A stretch of DNA of 64,000 bases. It comes from Hyaloscypha bicolor E (Eukaryota; Ascomycota; Leotiomycetes; Helotiales; Hyaloscyphaceae). Made by a program: the position numbers and the translations under genes. Location: assembly GCF_002865645.1 (NCBI RefSeq), contig NW_020194684.1:2671030-2735029 (forward strand), given 5' to 3'. The notes under the pieces were generated by a model, which did no database searches, was not told the origin of the DNA, and worked only from the letters and a program-made list of their open reading frames with translations. This document shows, in pieces, positions 34,426 through 46,800 of the stretch (position 1 is its first letter; every line of letters begins with the position of its first letter).

Positions 34426-36955
34426 ATAGCCGGTTCCCCTCCCACTGCGCTTCGCTTGTGGTCGGGATAAGCAAGTGTCTCGTTTAACCAAGTGTCCCAT
34501 CGAGATTTTAGCCGGTACTTGATTTTTGGTACGCATCGCACGCAAAATCAAGAATATTTACAATGGAATTAAGGATACTAGTTACAAAAAAAACAAAGCT
34601 ATCTAGAACTATACAAAATCGGCATTCGCTTGTATACTGTCAATTGAGCCCGCATTACTCTCCATATCTGACGAGTCTGGGTAATCAAAAGGGGGTGGAC
34701 TTGAGTCTATATACTCTCCCACACTCTCCTTTTAATGCTCCCGTTCTGTAGTATTAATTACTATATCCTCATCCCCATTAATAAAGGTATTTGGTGCCTC
34801 TAGCCAATCAGGGGCTGGATTACTGAGGGACGCCTCAAGCTAGCGAACCACGAGCTGTAAATCAGGGTAAAAGTCCTCCTTACAGCAAGCTCGTTCGATA
34901 ATCGTAGGGTTTTTATCAGGTTCGCAAATTGGTACCATATCCTCCACTGGAATTAGCTCGTCTTTTGATCAATACTCTGCAATTCTGACTAATCTAGCTT
35001 TCTCATCCTTGCGAGCTTGGATACCGGTATCCTTGAGGTGATTTTTAGCTCGATTAATGGCAGTGGCGAGCTTCTTTTTAGCCTTGCAAAGAGCCTCCCT
35101 ATTATCCTTCTCCTTCTTCTCTTTAATCTCAATACGAAGCTCTGCTATACTCGCAGATGGGGCCCCCTTATATAAGCTCTTACGAGACTTCGCCTTTCGA
35201 TTATACTTCTTATGAAGCTTTATTTGGAGAGCCTGGTACTCTATTATCTAGAGATAACTCTTTTATAATTATATATTAACCTTCTTGATAGTAATCTTCC
35301 AAGTTTCCTTTGAATTATCTGAAAACTTTATAGGATCGCGATCTGCAAGTATATGCAGGGTTGAGGCTATATTCCATACTTTATTAGGGCGGGTAGGTAA
35401 TAAGGGGGGAAGATCTAGGCTATTCTCTGCCTTAATCTCCTTAATTAATCTTTTCTTCTTTCCGTACGATCGTATCTTTTTAATTCCAGCTTTGTAATTA
35501 ATAGGCCATATACCAGAACTCTTAAAGGCATTCTTAATTATATACTTTTATATTATTTGCGTATAAATAAAGGTAAGATCGCGAAAAAAGGAGGTAATTA
35601 TATATTCAAAATCAAGAGATCAGAGGGCCGTATAAATCGCTATTTTATAGTAGTACTTCCAGGGGCGGAATATACTAATATCAAGTGGTTGAAGGGCGTA
35701 TATTAAATGGGAGGGGAACCAGAAAAGCTTGATATTATATTCGCCAGCCTTTAATTAAAAGGGTTTATAGACGTGAGATTCGTGTCTGTTAAGGAGAAGT
35801 ATTTTCCAGGGCTTGTTTGGACCAGCTTTTGAATACTTAATTAAATAATCAAGGTATTTTATAGCTATGTTATTATTTATATATCCGGTAAAAGTATATT
35901 TAATATGCTCTGTACTAACCAGGTTTTCCGATATCTAATTATCTATAATCTTCTTTCTAGGAGCAATTACAAATAGAGGAAGAGATTTACGCCTATCCGT
36001 ATAAATAGTTTCGATTATCATAACTGATTTGCGATTCTCAGGGCTTGCCATATATAGCTCCTTTATCTCTATGGGCACAATTACGTACTTACCGGTAGGG
36101 CAACTAATACGGGCTCCTGACTCGTCTATATTCAGAACATTCTTTCCCTTTATAATATAAAGCTCCTCCAAAGTATCTTAATATTTCCGAAACCATATTC
36201 TAATATCTTCTTCTGTATAGGACTCGAGTCGTACGTATATAATTAGCTTCGTTTTAATTATATAAAATATCTTGTGGTTCCGTATCCAGAGGCTAAACCA
36301 AGTAGCCGAAGGGGGTGATTTTGGGGGAGATTCAGCCTAATTACGTTAGATATATTATTAGATTTAAAAGAAGCACTTATAGCCTTCAAGTGGGCAATTA
36401 CGGCTTGAACCATCTGATATATAGTACCCAAACCAGCCTCCTATTGCTCGTAGCAATATTACCGAATCGCCTCCTCCTGTGCCTCGTTCAGGATCTTATT
36501 ATTATTACCATGCGTATTATAGAGTCCTTGGGAGTTCCTCTTCTTATTACGCTCGCAGAGTACCGATTTTCGCAAGGAAGCTTCCTTGACGTAATATATC
36601 CTCACAGTAGTAATTACTGAATTATCGTCGTTCTCAAGGCACCATTCGCGGGCCTCATTAAAGACATGGTAGTAATCAGCTTCCGTAGCATATGGATAAT
36701 AGAAATACTCCCAGGACATCTCCCTAATCCTGGTAGAATCAAATAAAGGTATACCCATTTTTGGAATCTTTATACGTAAATTGAATAATAAATTGGTCAA
36801 CAAGTTGGGCCAAACGCGCAATTGCAAGACGCGTTTTTTGGTAAGGATCACACGTAAATTTTAGGGCCCGCATTTTCTCGATGGGACACTTGGTTAAACG
36901 AGACACTTGCTTATCCCGACCACAAGCGAAGCGCAGTGGGAGGGGAACCGGCTAT
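34426..36955 (-). mobile_element. Fot1/pogo-type DNA transposon (Tc1-mariner superfamily), 2530 bp, defective
   Basis: The two ends, 34426-34505 and 36876-36955, are 80-bp inverted repeats that I find identical at all 80 positions. TA flanks each side (34424-34425, 36956-36957). The inside is strongly AT-rich and holds a decayed transposase on the minus strand (separate entry). Intact ends with a ruined gene mean it is non-autonomous now but still a possible substrate for a related transposase elsewhere. Confidence 0.9.
34780..36776 (-). pseudogene. Fot1/pogo-like transposase relic
   Basis: Reading the minus strand: the N-terminal DNA-binding part near 36460-36700 (EREWCLENDD-like, then EASLRKSVLCERNKKRNSQG and NNNKILNEAQEEAIR), the DDE_1 core near 35935-36171 (NVLNIDESGARISCPTGKYV, SPENRKSVMIIETIYTD, SLPLFVIAPRKK), and the charged C-terminus near 34850-35220 (HKKYNRKAKSRKSLYKGAP, ARKDEKARLVRIAEY). 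Many stops and A/T-biased substitutions separate these blocks, as expected after repeat-induced point mutation. It cannot give an active protein. Confidence 0.85.
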
Positions 36956-36957
36956 TA

Positions 36958-38046
36958 GTCCTTGCGGTATTGCTTTCGTGAACGGCACAACGTTAACTCT
37001 CGTCGACCATGTTTTCGGCACGTTCTATCCGGCAGCCGGTGCCCAGATGAGTTGACACGGGCTGAGGTGAAGGTGGCTGGGAAAAAAAGTTGGTTGGCAA
37101 TGCCCCGAAAAGCAAAATATGAAAGCCGACGGGCCCGCCAATCTGTTCACCACATACGAGAATGTGTTCCTTCAATTGTGTCTCGTATAAAACACGGAGA
37201 GTTGTTGATTGAATGCGTTAAATGGATCAGGAGCAGACCACTTGGTGGTGAGACTCCTTACGGAGTTCCGAGCATCGGCGTTGCAGCTGCTGATCATCGG
37301 GTAAACTGAATGACTTCGAGGGGAGCCGCTTCTCAAAGGGATCAACGATAAAGAGTCCCATAGGATGATAGGCGACGCAGCCTGTGGCCGCGTCAAATCA
37401 GTGTTGGTCTCATCACGTGGGTGGCACATCGAATGGATCAAAAGAAGGCGGGCGCGGACGATCTAATAAGTTATAAGGCGTTGATGGCCCATCATTGGTG
37501 ACTTTGCTACAAACGATCAGGTCAGATAAGAAAAACGGTCGACTGAATGTCGAGACGAGGAATTGATTGCGGTGCGTTGTGGAGAACTCCGTACAAAGAG
37601 TTCGGATATCTGAGTCAGAATATTTGATAGGCGGTTCGACGCGTATTTGTTCCTGTAACTCTCACATTAAGGAGCGTCGAAAAGTGTGAAAGACAACTTG
37701 TATGCGGGTTTCGTATGAGACAGCCCAGTAAGTAGATCTCAACTGGGTTCACAAACGCGCTCGATATATACCATGGGTCTCCGTCTCTGGTGGTAATCTA
37801 GACTTTGAAGTTCGTCGACTAAAAGCCATGGATAAAATCGAGGACTAAGACTCGGCGAAACACTGAGAATCCAGCTTAGCATCCGAATTAACCATCTTTG
37901 CTGCTGCTGGTCCTCGGGACGACCTCAAAGTTTGCTAGATCTGGAAAAGGGAACGGATTATGAGACCAGAGCGACAATGTCAGAAGACAGGCAAGCCTCA
38001 ACTAGATAAAGTCTGGAATGGTTAAAGCCAACTCAACTGGCCCCAG
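36958..38046. other. Intergenic, nothing recognised
   Basis: No gene, RNA or repeat that I can support between the transposon and the dead MFS gene. Confidence 0.45.
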
Positions 38047-39430
38047 GTATCTTGGGATGGCATTACTGATCTCAAGGATCCATTCAACTGGCCCCCATAC
38101 CTGAAAACGGCGATCCTTGGGAGGTCTGGTCTGCACGAGGTCAACGAGCATGATTGCACCTGCTTTCGATCAGATTAGCAACGACCTTGAAATGAAACCT
38201 TCAGTCATGCAACTCACCTTGTCGATTTACCTGCTCGCATTCGTTTTCGGTTCGCCACTTATCGTGTGTGCCTCTGAGATGTATGGCCGAAAGCCAGCTT
38301 ACATCCTGGCCCACAGATGGTATGTTATTTGGAAAACACTGTGCTCAGTTAACAAGTTGAAAGTTTCATGATTTCTGGCCGCTTCATTTCCAGATCTGGA
38401 GGCAGTGTGAGCATTGCTGTAAGTCTGTGACCAAACTGGTCCCGCCTAGTTCAGAACGCTGACATGACACCTCGCAATTCTGGGCCTTCTATAGCAGACA
38501 TTTGGAGGGTCGACAAAAGTGGAGGATCCCTAAGCTTAGTGCAGTTGGCACCTTTGCTTGGTGCGGCTGTTGGACCTATATTGCTGGGGACACGGTTGCT
38601 GAGCACATCGGTTGGCCTTGCGTTTTCTGGGTCGTGTTGGTGTTCGACGGTGCACTTCTCGTTCTTTATACCATTTTCGTACAGGAATTGTACGCGCCAG
38701 TGCTCCTTGCAAAGAAGGCGACGACCCTCTGGAGACACACCAGAAATGACTTTTACATCAAGGTCGATTCTACTTTGTCAAAGAAGTTTCGGACCAGCTT
38801 CATGCGGCCTCTGAAATTGCTCGCCACCCGCCCCATCATGCTGGAGATGCCTTTTCCTGATGGATATAATTGTGGAGCATATTGCCTCGCTCTTCAACTT
38901 TTGCAAGAATATGGACAAAACGTTACCATCAGTCCGAGACTGTAAGCGGTCTGCATCATATCGCCGTGGGATTGGCTCGACAATTGCAACGCAGGTAGGT
39001 GGTCCTCTGACTGATCGAATTTAGGGCCGTCTGAAAGCCAAAGCCCATGGCAAGATGGCGCCAGAATATCGAGTGCCTCTGCTCGTTCCGGTGCAGTGAT
39101 GATTCCCTCGGCTTAATCGTGTATGGCTGGGCGCCTGAAAAAAGGTCAGTGTGGATCGTGACGGATGTTGGGGCTGCCATATTTTTGGGAGGCGTGGTGG
39201 TGTCTTCAAATTCGATCATTGCGTATCTAATCGACGAGTTCGGTGATCATGCTGCTTCTGCAAATGCGGCTTCGAGGGTGTTCTCCAATGTGATGGGCTT
39301 TACCTTTCCGCTGTTCGCACCACAGCTCTACAGATAGTTAAGCTATGGCTGGGGGAACAGTCTTTTGGCCACTCTGTATATCGCGATTGGCCGGCCTGCT
39401 CCAGTGCTGTCGTGGAAATGGGAGTACAGC
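38047..39430 (+). pseudogene. MFS drug:H+ antiporter-like transporter, pseudogene
   Basis: Fragments in order: VSWDGITDLKDPFNWP (typical DHA1 N-terminus), STSMIAPAFDQISNDLEM, LTLSIYLLAFVFGSPLIV and SEMYGRKPAYILAH (38117-38330), ISGRFISRSGGSVS, QLAPLLGAAVGPIL, HIGWPCVFWVVLVFDGALLV (38610-38670), LSKKFRTSFMRPLKLLATRP, SETVSGLHHIAVG, SVWIVTDVGAAIFLGGVVVS and HAASANAASRVFSNVMGFTF (to about 39335). The blocks lie in different frames with many stops between them, and no set of GT-AG introns removes them. Old, thoroughly inactivated copy. Confidence 0.82.
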
Positions 39431-40251
39431 TGCGGGCCGTTGGGCGGGAGAATTGAGATAGGTTGGACCAAGTATTTTGTAAGATTACGAATGACGTCCT
39501 TGAAATAGAAGCGAATACATCCGGAGCGACATGAGAATATAGATATAAAACTGTGATACAAAGGCGATGTGGAGTGATGACGACGGAATTGGGAATTCTC
39601 GATGTACCGGATTGAATGGAGTGATGTGCGCAAGTCAAATGGAAAGCCTTGCACTCAAGTCTTAGCCTCTGCCTGAAAGAACGAAAAGAGCGAGCGAGGA
39701 ATCAACATTGAGACAATGTTCTTGCCCACAGGCGGTAATGTTGTCCCTGCTTGAGGAAGTTGAGGTGGAACAGGATGATTAGAGTGTTCGGCTCTGGTTG
39801 GTCTGGTGGCAATCGGCCTTGGCCCACTAAAAATCTCTCAAGTTCCCGCAGTAGCCATATCTGAGCATCTCAAAACACAAACCTATCTAACTGTGTGTCC
39901 CACCATTCCAGGACCCCCATCCCCTCATTACATTACAATTCATTCGGCTCCTTTCATTTTCCTGCCTGGGATCATGGATCCTCCGACCAGGAGCAACAGC
40001 CGACGAAGAATGCCCCCGCTCGAGCTTTGAAATCAAAATGCGACATGACGATCTAGCGGACTTGATCACGCATCACCAAGATTCAAGAAGCACCGTCGGG
40101 CCAATTGCTCTACCATACTGACCAAACAGATTTGACCTTTGCGATATATGCCCGAGATCAACCACCAAGGCCAGCTCGATCTTAGAAATCATAAGAGCAA
40201 GCAGATGAGCAAAAAATCAAGACTGACAAGAAGCAGAACTACCACCGCGCA
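39431..40251. other. Intergenic, nothing recognised
   Basis: No coding or repeat signal that I can support. Confidence 0.45.
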
Positions 40252-41426
40252 ATGTCTACCAAAAAACTGTTTATGTAGGCCTACAATTCATATCCCAAGG
40301 TAGAATAGGGCTGATTTCTTCTAGAACTGGTGCAACTGGGTACATTGGAGGGAGCGCTCTTGAAGGAATCCTCAACCAATTCCCAAACATTCTAGCTACA
40401 GCTCTGCTCCGCTCGTCGTCCGCCGAATTCAAGGCTCGATATCCAAACATCGAAATCGTGCTTGGGGATTTTGATGCCTTCGAAGTCATCGAGAAGAGCG
40501 CCGAGGATGCTGACATTGTCATTCGTAAGAGCTACCACGCTCTTCCATCCCCACATGCTTCCCTGCTAAGTTCTTAATGTCAGACACGGGAGATAGCGAC
40601 CACCCAGGCTGTGCAGCCGCGATCCTTTCTGGCCTTCAGAAGAAGACAACGCCGAGTTTTCTCATCCATCTTACTGGCACTGGCTGTATTTCCGACGAGC
40701 GTGAGCGGACTTGGGAAGGAAAATACAATCCGCCTAAATGAAACGACGTTGAAGAAATACACGAGATATATGATCTCCCAGACTCGGCAAAGCATCATGT
40801 CATTGATAAGGACATCATGAATGCTTCCAATGGGCTACTGAAAACGGCATGCATTTGTCCTCCAGACATATACGGGCAGAGTTCTGCCGTGGGGACTAGG
40901 GCTACATTCTTGGTTCCCGAATACGTGAGAGTGGCAATGGAAAATAAAGTAGCCTTCTATCTAGGCAAAGGAGAGAACATGAGGGCTGTCACATATATTG
41001 ACGACGTTGTGGATCTGTTTGTGATCTTAGTGGGCCAAGCCTTGCAAGGCGGAGGATCAGCACAATGGGGAAGAGAGGTTTGTTGAGATCCAAATATAAT
41101 CTCACGGTGTGTAGCTCACAATCGCGCAGGGATTTTATTTTGCCGTTTCTGGTGAGGCCAGGTGGATCGACGCCGCCGAAGCTGTGAACAGGATTGGTCT
41201 CCAACAAGGATGGCTGCCAGCAGAAAGCAAGCCGGTTTCGTGGACCGAAGCACAAGTGAACGCTATCTTTCCACATATGCCAGGCATGGCTCTCTACCTC
41301 TGGGGCTCGAATAGTCGAGCTGAATCTGTGAGGGCAAGAAACCTAGGCTGGAAGCCCCATGGGCCGAGCTTTTGGGAATCGCTTGAGGAAGACGTCTCCA
41401 TTGCAGTGGCAAAGCTGAGAAAATAA
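40252..41426 (+). CDS. NAD-dependent epimerase/NmrA-like SDR, single internal stop codon
   Basis: Exons 40252-40274, 40325-40524, 40584-41077 and 41130-41426 form one frame of 336 sense codons. The Rossmann start MSTKKLFI-TGATGYIGGSALEG is split by a 50-nt intron; ALLRSS, VLGDFDAFE, ADIVIHTGDSDHPG, FLIHLTGTGCISDE, CICPPDIYG, AVTYIDDVVDLFV and FYFAVSGEARWIDAAEAVNR follow. This matches extended SDRs (dihydroflavonol reductase/epimerase-like). The only defect is TGA at 40739-40741, in YNPPK-stop-NDVEEIHEI, where a Trp codon (TGG) would fit. Possibilities: a recent nonsense mutation, a strain polymorphism, an assembly error, or, less likely, readthrough. Substrate unknown. Confidence 0.75.
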
Positions 41427-41774
41427 GCCACCATAGTCTTGGTCCGTTGACTATCCCAATCGATAGTTCTTTGCTTGATTGTGCATTAATCGTATAGAGA
41501 CGTCCACTCAATGTGACATCGAGTGTTGCAAGTGATGCGCATTGACGATTCCTTGTACACGAACACACCTCTCAATACACCATGCTTGGCAAAATTACTT
41601 CTCTGGCCATCCGCGTACTCTCACTCAGTGATCTAGTCGAAGGACCATTTTCCCTTGACGATCATCGGCTTACGTAGACCGTTTCCGTGGCTTTGCGTTT
41701 CATCTTGTTCCTGTGTCTGTTGCACAGCTCCATCTTCTCAACCTTTTCATCCTCGCAGTCTTTCTCGACCTCGT

Positions 41775-42550
41775 TCAAATAACCATCCTCATCCCCACTC
41801 CCATAGTGATAGTCACACGAATCGACTGGCAAATTGGAATCGCTTTGTTCCTCGCTATCGCCACTCCTGCCTTGTTCCCTACTTTGGGAGTCGCCGATCC
41901 ATCCAGAAAGTTTGCTTCATCCTCCTCGCTTTTTGTCCATTCACGTTTACCGAGACGGTGCAGCCAGTCTGGATTGTAGTCATGCGGGAAGTCCAATCGG
42001 AAGTCAGACAGCGCTTTCATAGGGCCTTGGCTTTCAATAAGGTCCTGCTTCTCCTTTCTCATCAAGAGACCGATGATCGCACTCATCATGTCAATGCCAT
42101 CTTCTCGAGCCTGAATGCCTTCAGTTCTTTCTCGTTGTCTTCCAGAGGCTCGCAAATTCGTGGTTGCATTCTCTTTCGTAGCAGATGGAGATCGATGGCT
42201 GATTTTAGACTGGAAGTATTCGTTGGCTTCACTCCACTCTCGGTGCCAATTCTCTCTTGTACCACGAACCTACCATAACGCCCAACACGTCGAAAATAGA
42301 GTCCAAGTCACTGGAAAGCCTTCCTCCGCTGCTGCTGCTTTCATAGAGAATTACCATAAGATATTTGGCACTCCGGTCAGATTTATTGTTGCGGGTGATG
42401 TCATAGTATTCGCCAATGGACTCGAGGACCTGGGCGTTGTGCGCTACTTCGCCAACAGATTTCGCAAGTCCTTTTTGTCAAACTCTTGAATCATGCATGA
42501 GATGGCCGCGATGTCAGGCTGATCCGGCGACTCAAGACGCGCCCGCTTGG
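41775..42550 (-). pseudogene. Unrecognised coding-like region with frame breaks (minus strand)
   Basis: From a CTAG acceptor at 42551-42552 the minus strand reads KRARLESPDQPDIAAISCMI and QEFDKKDL. After a one-base slip (about 42460) it continues VGEVAHNAQVLESIGEYYDI, KYLMVILYES and DLDSIFDVLGVM, then in another frame from about 42280: NWHREWSEANEYFQSKISHR, REDGIDMMSAIIGLLMRKEK, DFPHDYNPDWLHRLGKREW, ending at 41775. The composition (charged, helix-like, no low complexity) looks protein-coding, unlike the overlapping plus-strand frames. No family recognised. It may be a spliced hypothetical gene whose introns I cannot place, or a decayed one. Confidence 0.4.
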
Positions 42551-43095
42551 CTAGGTGCCTTTCCGCCGGGAGTTGATCCTTCACGTGTCCGACCTTGGTG
42601 GGCTACGGTAGCTGACAATTGAATGCCCCTCGATTCTCCGGGGAGTGGCGACGGACGAGAGGCTGCACTGCAGACACTCGGTGCAGAAATTGATGGGAGC
42701 TGGAGCTCAAGTCGAGTGGCGGTAGTAGTCAAGTGGGTTTGAGGGAGATTGAGAAGATGGGAGAAAAATAATGGGGAAAGTTGAAGTATTCGCTCTAAGC
42801 CTCGGGTCACTTCTAGTCATCTGCGAAGGGATCTCAGACAAGGAAACTATTCTTCTCGTCCTGTTGGCGACATTCTGCATTATACTGCTTTATGTAAGGC
42901 TCTTCGACTTTCCGCGATAGTCGCGGGGATAGCTATTTAACAAGTGTGTTCTGAACTGGGCACATTGTTGCATCACATTCATTTTCGTTACAGATATTTA
43001 AGATAAAAGACTTGTATTAAACTCTCTATCTAAACTCCAAACTCGCATCCATGCAGATAACACCTAATCATACAACTCGTTGGCTCCAGTCAGAT
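42551..43095. other. Intergenic, nothing recognised
   Basis: Contains a minus-strand open frame rich in Ser/Pro (42532-42810) that might be an upstream exon of the preceding region, but I cannot support it. Confidence 0.35.
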
Positions 43096-43716
43096 CTACA
43101 ACACATTGACAGCGATCTTTCCTGTCTTCTGAGACTTCGGGACCACAACTCTCAGAATGCCATTCTTCAAGCTGGCCTCAACAGCTTCGTGCTCGATTCT
43201 CTGCGAGAAGGAGAAGCTTCTGGCGAACGAACCGACTTTGCGTTCTGCGACCCAGTACTTAGGCTTTGGTGATTGTGTCTCGGCCGCTGGTTGCTCTTGC
43301 TTTGTCTCAGCGGTGACTGTGGCTGTGGTGGCAGGAGTAGCGAGAGGTGTGTCGGCTTCGTCGTACTCATCTTCGACGGTTGCGCTGTGTGCCTTCTCAG
43401 ATGAACTCTCGGTGGTATCGTTGGTAGCTTCGGCTTGAGTAGCCTCTACCTTGTTGAATGGGCGCTCAGTCTTGCCTTTGATGACGAGGGTCTGAGCATC
43501 GGAGAATTCGATAGTGACATCGCTTTGCTCGATACCGGGGAGTTCGCCGTAGAGCTCGTATGCGTTGTCTACTTCAGTGACATCGAATCTTGGCGTGAAG
43601 GTTTCTTCTCTGCGGTGGCGGGCAGCGCACTGCTTTTGTTGAGGTTGGTCGAGTGCAGAGAGCAGTTGGAAGAAGTCTGCTTCTGGGGAGAGGTATGCTG
43701 GTCTGAAGAGAGGCAT
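43096..43716 (-). CDS. hsp30: Small heat-shock protein, Hsp20/Hsp30 family
   Basis: Intact 206-residue single exon. MPLFRPAYLSPEADFFQLLS is the short N-terminal arm. The alpha-crystallin domain starts at about residue 40 (TPRFDVTEVDNAYELYGELP, GIEQSDVTIEF, LVIKGKTER). As usual in filamentous-fungal Hsp30 proteins, it is interrupted by a ~65-residue acidic, Ala/Thr/Glu-rich insert (about 95-158) before it resumes with VGSFARSFSFSQRIE and closes with LKNGILRVVVPK (G-I-L hallmark). It forms oligomers that hold unfolding proteins during heat or oxidative stress. A TATA-like box lies about 136 nt upstream. Confidence 0.92.
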   Translation of the reverse strand: MPLFRPAYLSPEADFFQLLSALDQPQQKQCAARHRREETFTPRFDVTEVDNAYELYGELPGIEQSDVTIEFSDAQTLVIKGKTERPFNKVEATQAEATNDTTESSSEKAHSATVEDEYDEADTPLATPATTATVTAETKQEQPAAETQSPKPKYWVAERKVGSFARSFSFSQRIEHEAVEASLKNGILRVVVPKSQKTGKIAVNVL

Positions 43717-43851
43717 TTTTGTGTTGGTTGTTTGTTGGGTGAAAAGTTATAAAACTTTGTGGTTGTATTGTTGAAGTGTTGAGAAGACTTGTAGATGTCT
43801 GAGGATGTGGCTTTGAATGATGGAGGAAAATTGAGAGGGTGTTGGAGCTCG

Positions 43852-43860
43852 CATTATATA
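43852..43860 (-). promoter_or_regulatory. TATA-like box of the small heat-shock gene
   Basis: On the minus strand GGGTATATAATG ends at about 43852, roughly 136 nt before the Hsp ATG at 43716. This is a normal spacing for a strongly inducible TATA-containing promoter with a ~100-nt leader. Scattered GAA/TTC triplets lie further upstream (43875-43995), but I see no clean three-unit heat-shock element. Confidence 0.5.
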
Positions 43861-46800
43861 CCCAAGAGTCGCCATTAGGCTTCTCTTGAAGCGTAATCCT
43901 TCATGATAAATCAAGAGCTTACGAGTTGTTGCTCGTCGCCTCTGGAAACAACAGGAAACAACGTGAAGCATGTGGAAGATCGTGGAATCGTTCACGTGAC
44001 CGCACAGCCACAATTCCATTACAAATCAGTCACGACGGCGAATACAATCAACAGTAATCCATACCAGAGTTTGAAAGGTGTGGCTCATCAGGTTGAGTTG
44101 CGATTCCTCAAGTAAATTCCCCTGAAAGTAGTAGATGTTTTGCAGAAATCTCGACAGGGACAATGCTCAAGTTTTTCTCTTTTGAGCCTTTTCGAACTGA
44201 CCAATGAGTAGCGATCTCGTTTCGAGCCCCTATTCGCTTAACATTCGCCCCTGAAATGACGAAGGCTCAATTCAGGTAGCAGTACTGTTCCTATTTTAGT
44301 TACAGACAAGACTGGAAGAGAAAGGCTGGAGGGTTCCCTCGGTTGTCCTTCTCCCGGGTGTACAAAGCTCTTTCTTCGGCTAGATTTCGCGCCTGTTTTG
44401 ATTATATTGTCCCGCGTTGTCACACCTTTATCCTGTAATTGACGTCGGGATTAATCGCTGCCAAAAACCGCTCCTCGTACCTCTTTCGCAAATGAAATTT
44501 ACTTAGTCTGACATAAACCGGCTCCTCAGGATCCGATGGCTGCCGCCGAAGCTCGATCTGACTTGGGTTCACAGGAAATTCTCAAACGCCAGCCCATTGA
44601 AATGCTGCGATGCAGACAGAACTTGGATGAGTGAACCACTTTTGATCAATACGTAGTCAAAGCCTTACGTGAGTGGAAGATTTTGAGCTCTCTAAAAGCG
44701 CGTTCACTTCCTGCAGTGTTCATGATTGAGTTCCTGGTCACATGTAATAGTATTTGCTTCCGCAGCCTGGGGTAATACCACGGGAAAAGGTCAAGCCCTC
44801 GCTCCTCCCCGTTTGAGTGTTTGGCTAGATTTCACCGCACCTGCACTCCCCACATCTGAACTTCAGGTTCTCGTAGTGTCGCGTCAGCCTTATTTCTCCC
44901 ACCCCAGATCTTACTCTCCGGTAAGGTGCGTCCAGGAGTCGCAGCAATGCCATGAAAGTGGGATCTTCGAGCAGCAGTGGCTTGGCGATTGGCACCGTTT
45001 AGTGCTACCAATATAAATGCCAACCTGTACGGTCTCGACGGGCTGTTACTTTGCGAGACTGGATTAATTGAACTGATTACACGACACCACTTGTTATTGC
45101 CCAGTCTAAGTCTGTACGATATTGGTCTCAATCACCGCTCTTATAAAAGTCTTCTTTCTCAAGGTCGGTGTTGTGTTTGAGAGATTTCTAAATATGGGTT
45201 TACCTCAACTCTATGGATGTACCTGAAGAAAACTAGTTGTTGCCTCAACCTCTGGTACATTCTACTCCAAGCCGTGTCCCTGTTGGGGATTTCCATTGGA
45301 TGTTGGAGAACCAAAAATTCTGGAGGGGAGGTTTGTCTAAGCCACGTCTGAAGACTGCATTTGACCGAGGAAAATTTATGCTACACGGTGGAGAATGGCC
45401 CATCCCTCCTTCGGACAATGTGTCGGGACAGCCGAGGGACTTCGTCGTGAAAATTCGATGCGGTGGATTGCTGTGATGTTGAGACCATCAATAGGAAGTG
45501 GGAGGAGCTTGCCTAACAAGATGATCTCGCAGACTGGGAGAAGAGAGTCAATATGACTATGAGTCTATGACGCAGACGTAGGAGATGAGGATATCGAAAA
45601 CACAACCCCGCTCTTTGACGACGATGGCACGATAGGGACGGATTTGATCGCAATGGTATTGCTGAGGAAGCCGTGTATTTTAGCCAGATGCAAAGGGTCT
45701 TCGATTTGGAGTCTGATGACCTCAAATGGGCTGTCACAGAAAGAGTGATTGTGGAAGACATCAAGTGTGTTATGAACGGATAGTTCTGGAGGGGGAAGAC
45801 ATCAAAGGTTGCGCCGGATCACCTGCTGCTTTAGAGTGAGATTCTGACTTAGCTAGCTGTTTCAAGAACCTGTGATCGTTATAAACGACATTGGTGCTGG
45901 TTTTGGAAACATCCTAATGTCTGAGCTCTGCACAATTTTTTATAATTTTACTGTGCTTCTCATTCCCGAACCTCGTTTCTAAGTTTGACCATCCTGCTGG
46001 CTCAACAAAAGGGGAACGAGGCTTCTCGACGTCGTGTGTGATCCTCAGTCTCTCTGACCTTACCTCGCCTCACTTCAGCTTCATCAACCCCACCACGAAA
46101 CGCTCAAGACAAATTGGCTTGATTCCTTCATGCCTTTTGATGTTGGTAGGCTTCGTGAATGAATCCGTGGACTTAGGGGCCTTCAGGGGTCGATCACGCT
46201 AAAAGAATTCCTCATCCCTGCGGACTCGCCACCTTCCTTTCCATCCGCCAAAATAAATTTGCTATTGTATTCTGACTGTGCACCTTTCCGTAGGTATCGA
46301 CCTATTCGGATGTCTCCTTCCTGGCGGAGTCGTTTGTTCGTTTCATTAAGTGGAGCGCTAGAACAAATTGGGAGCTCCCCACAACGACTTCGCCTCGGTG
46401 TTCTAATTTTTGTCTTTACTTTTCACCTCCGAAGTCAACGGAGAATTCCTAATTGCAAATGACGCGGCATCTTTTCCCTTCCTGAACTGCACTCGGAGTA
46501 GTCACGGCAGGGCAACACCGGTAGCCCACTTCTTGCGCAATTGGCTCCTGATTCTGGATTCTGATCATCTCGGTCCCCATTTCCTCGGCCGTAAAGTCTG
46601 AAAGAGTGAAAGTTCATTTCTTGTTTCTGAGTTTTGCTAGCGAGTGATAGGATTAAGGTGTGTTTAGAAACATCCTCATCTGATCTATTTTGAGTCTTAG
46701 GCTTCCAGGCAGGCGATCTCTCGGACCGCGCCATCATCTCAGCCCGTCTTCAACACCCTCAATTCAAGCCTCATTTGAAGGTCTGGCCCTATGAGCATGA

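Noticed and set aside
36962..37309. 115-residue plus-strand open frame beside the transposon
   Set aside because: Begins at the transposon edge, no recognisable family, biased to Arg/His.
41655..42278. 207-residue plus-strand open frame
   Set aside because: Ser/Pro/Phe-rich composition typical of an antisense shadow; the minus strand looks more protein-like.
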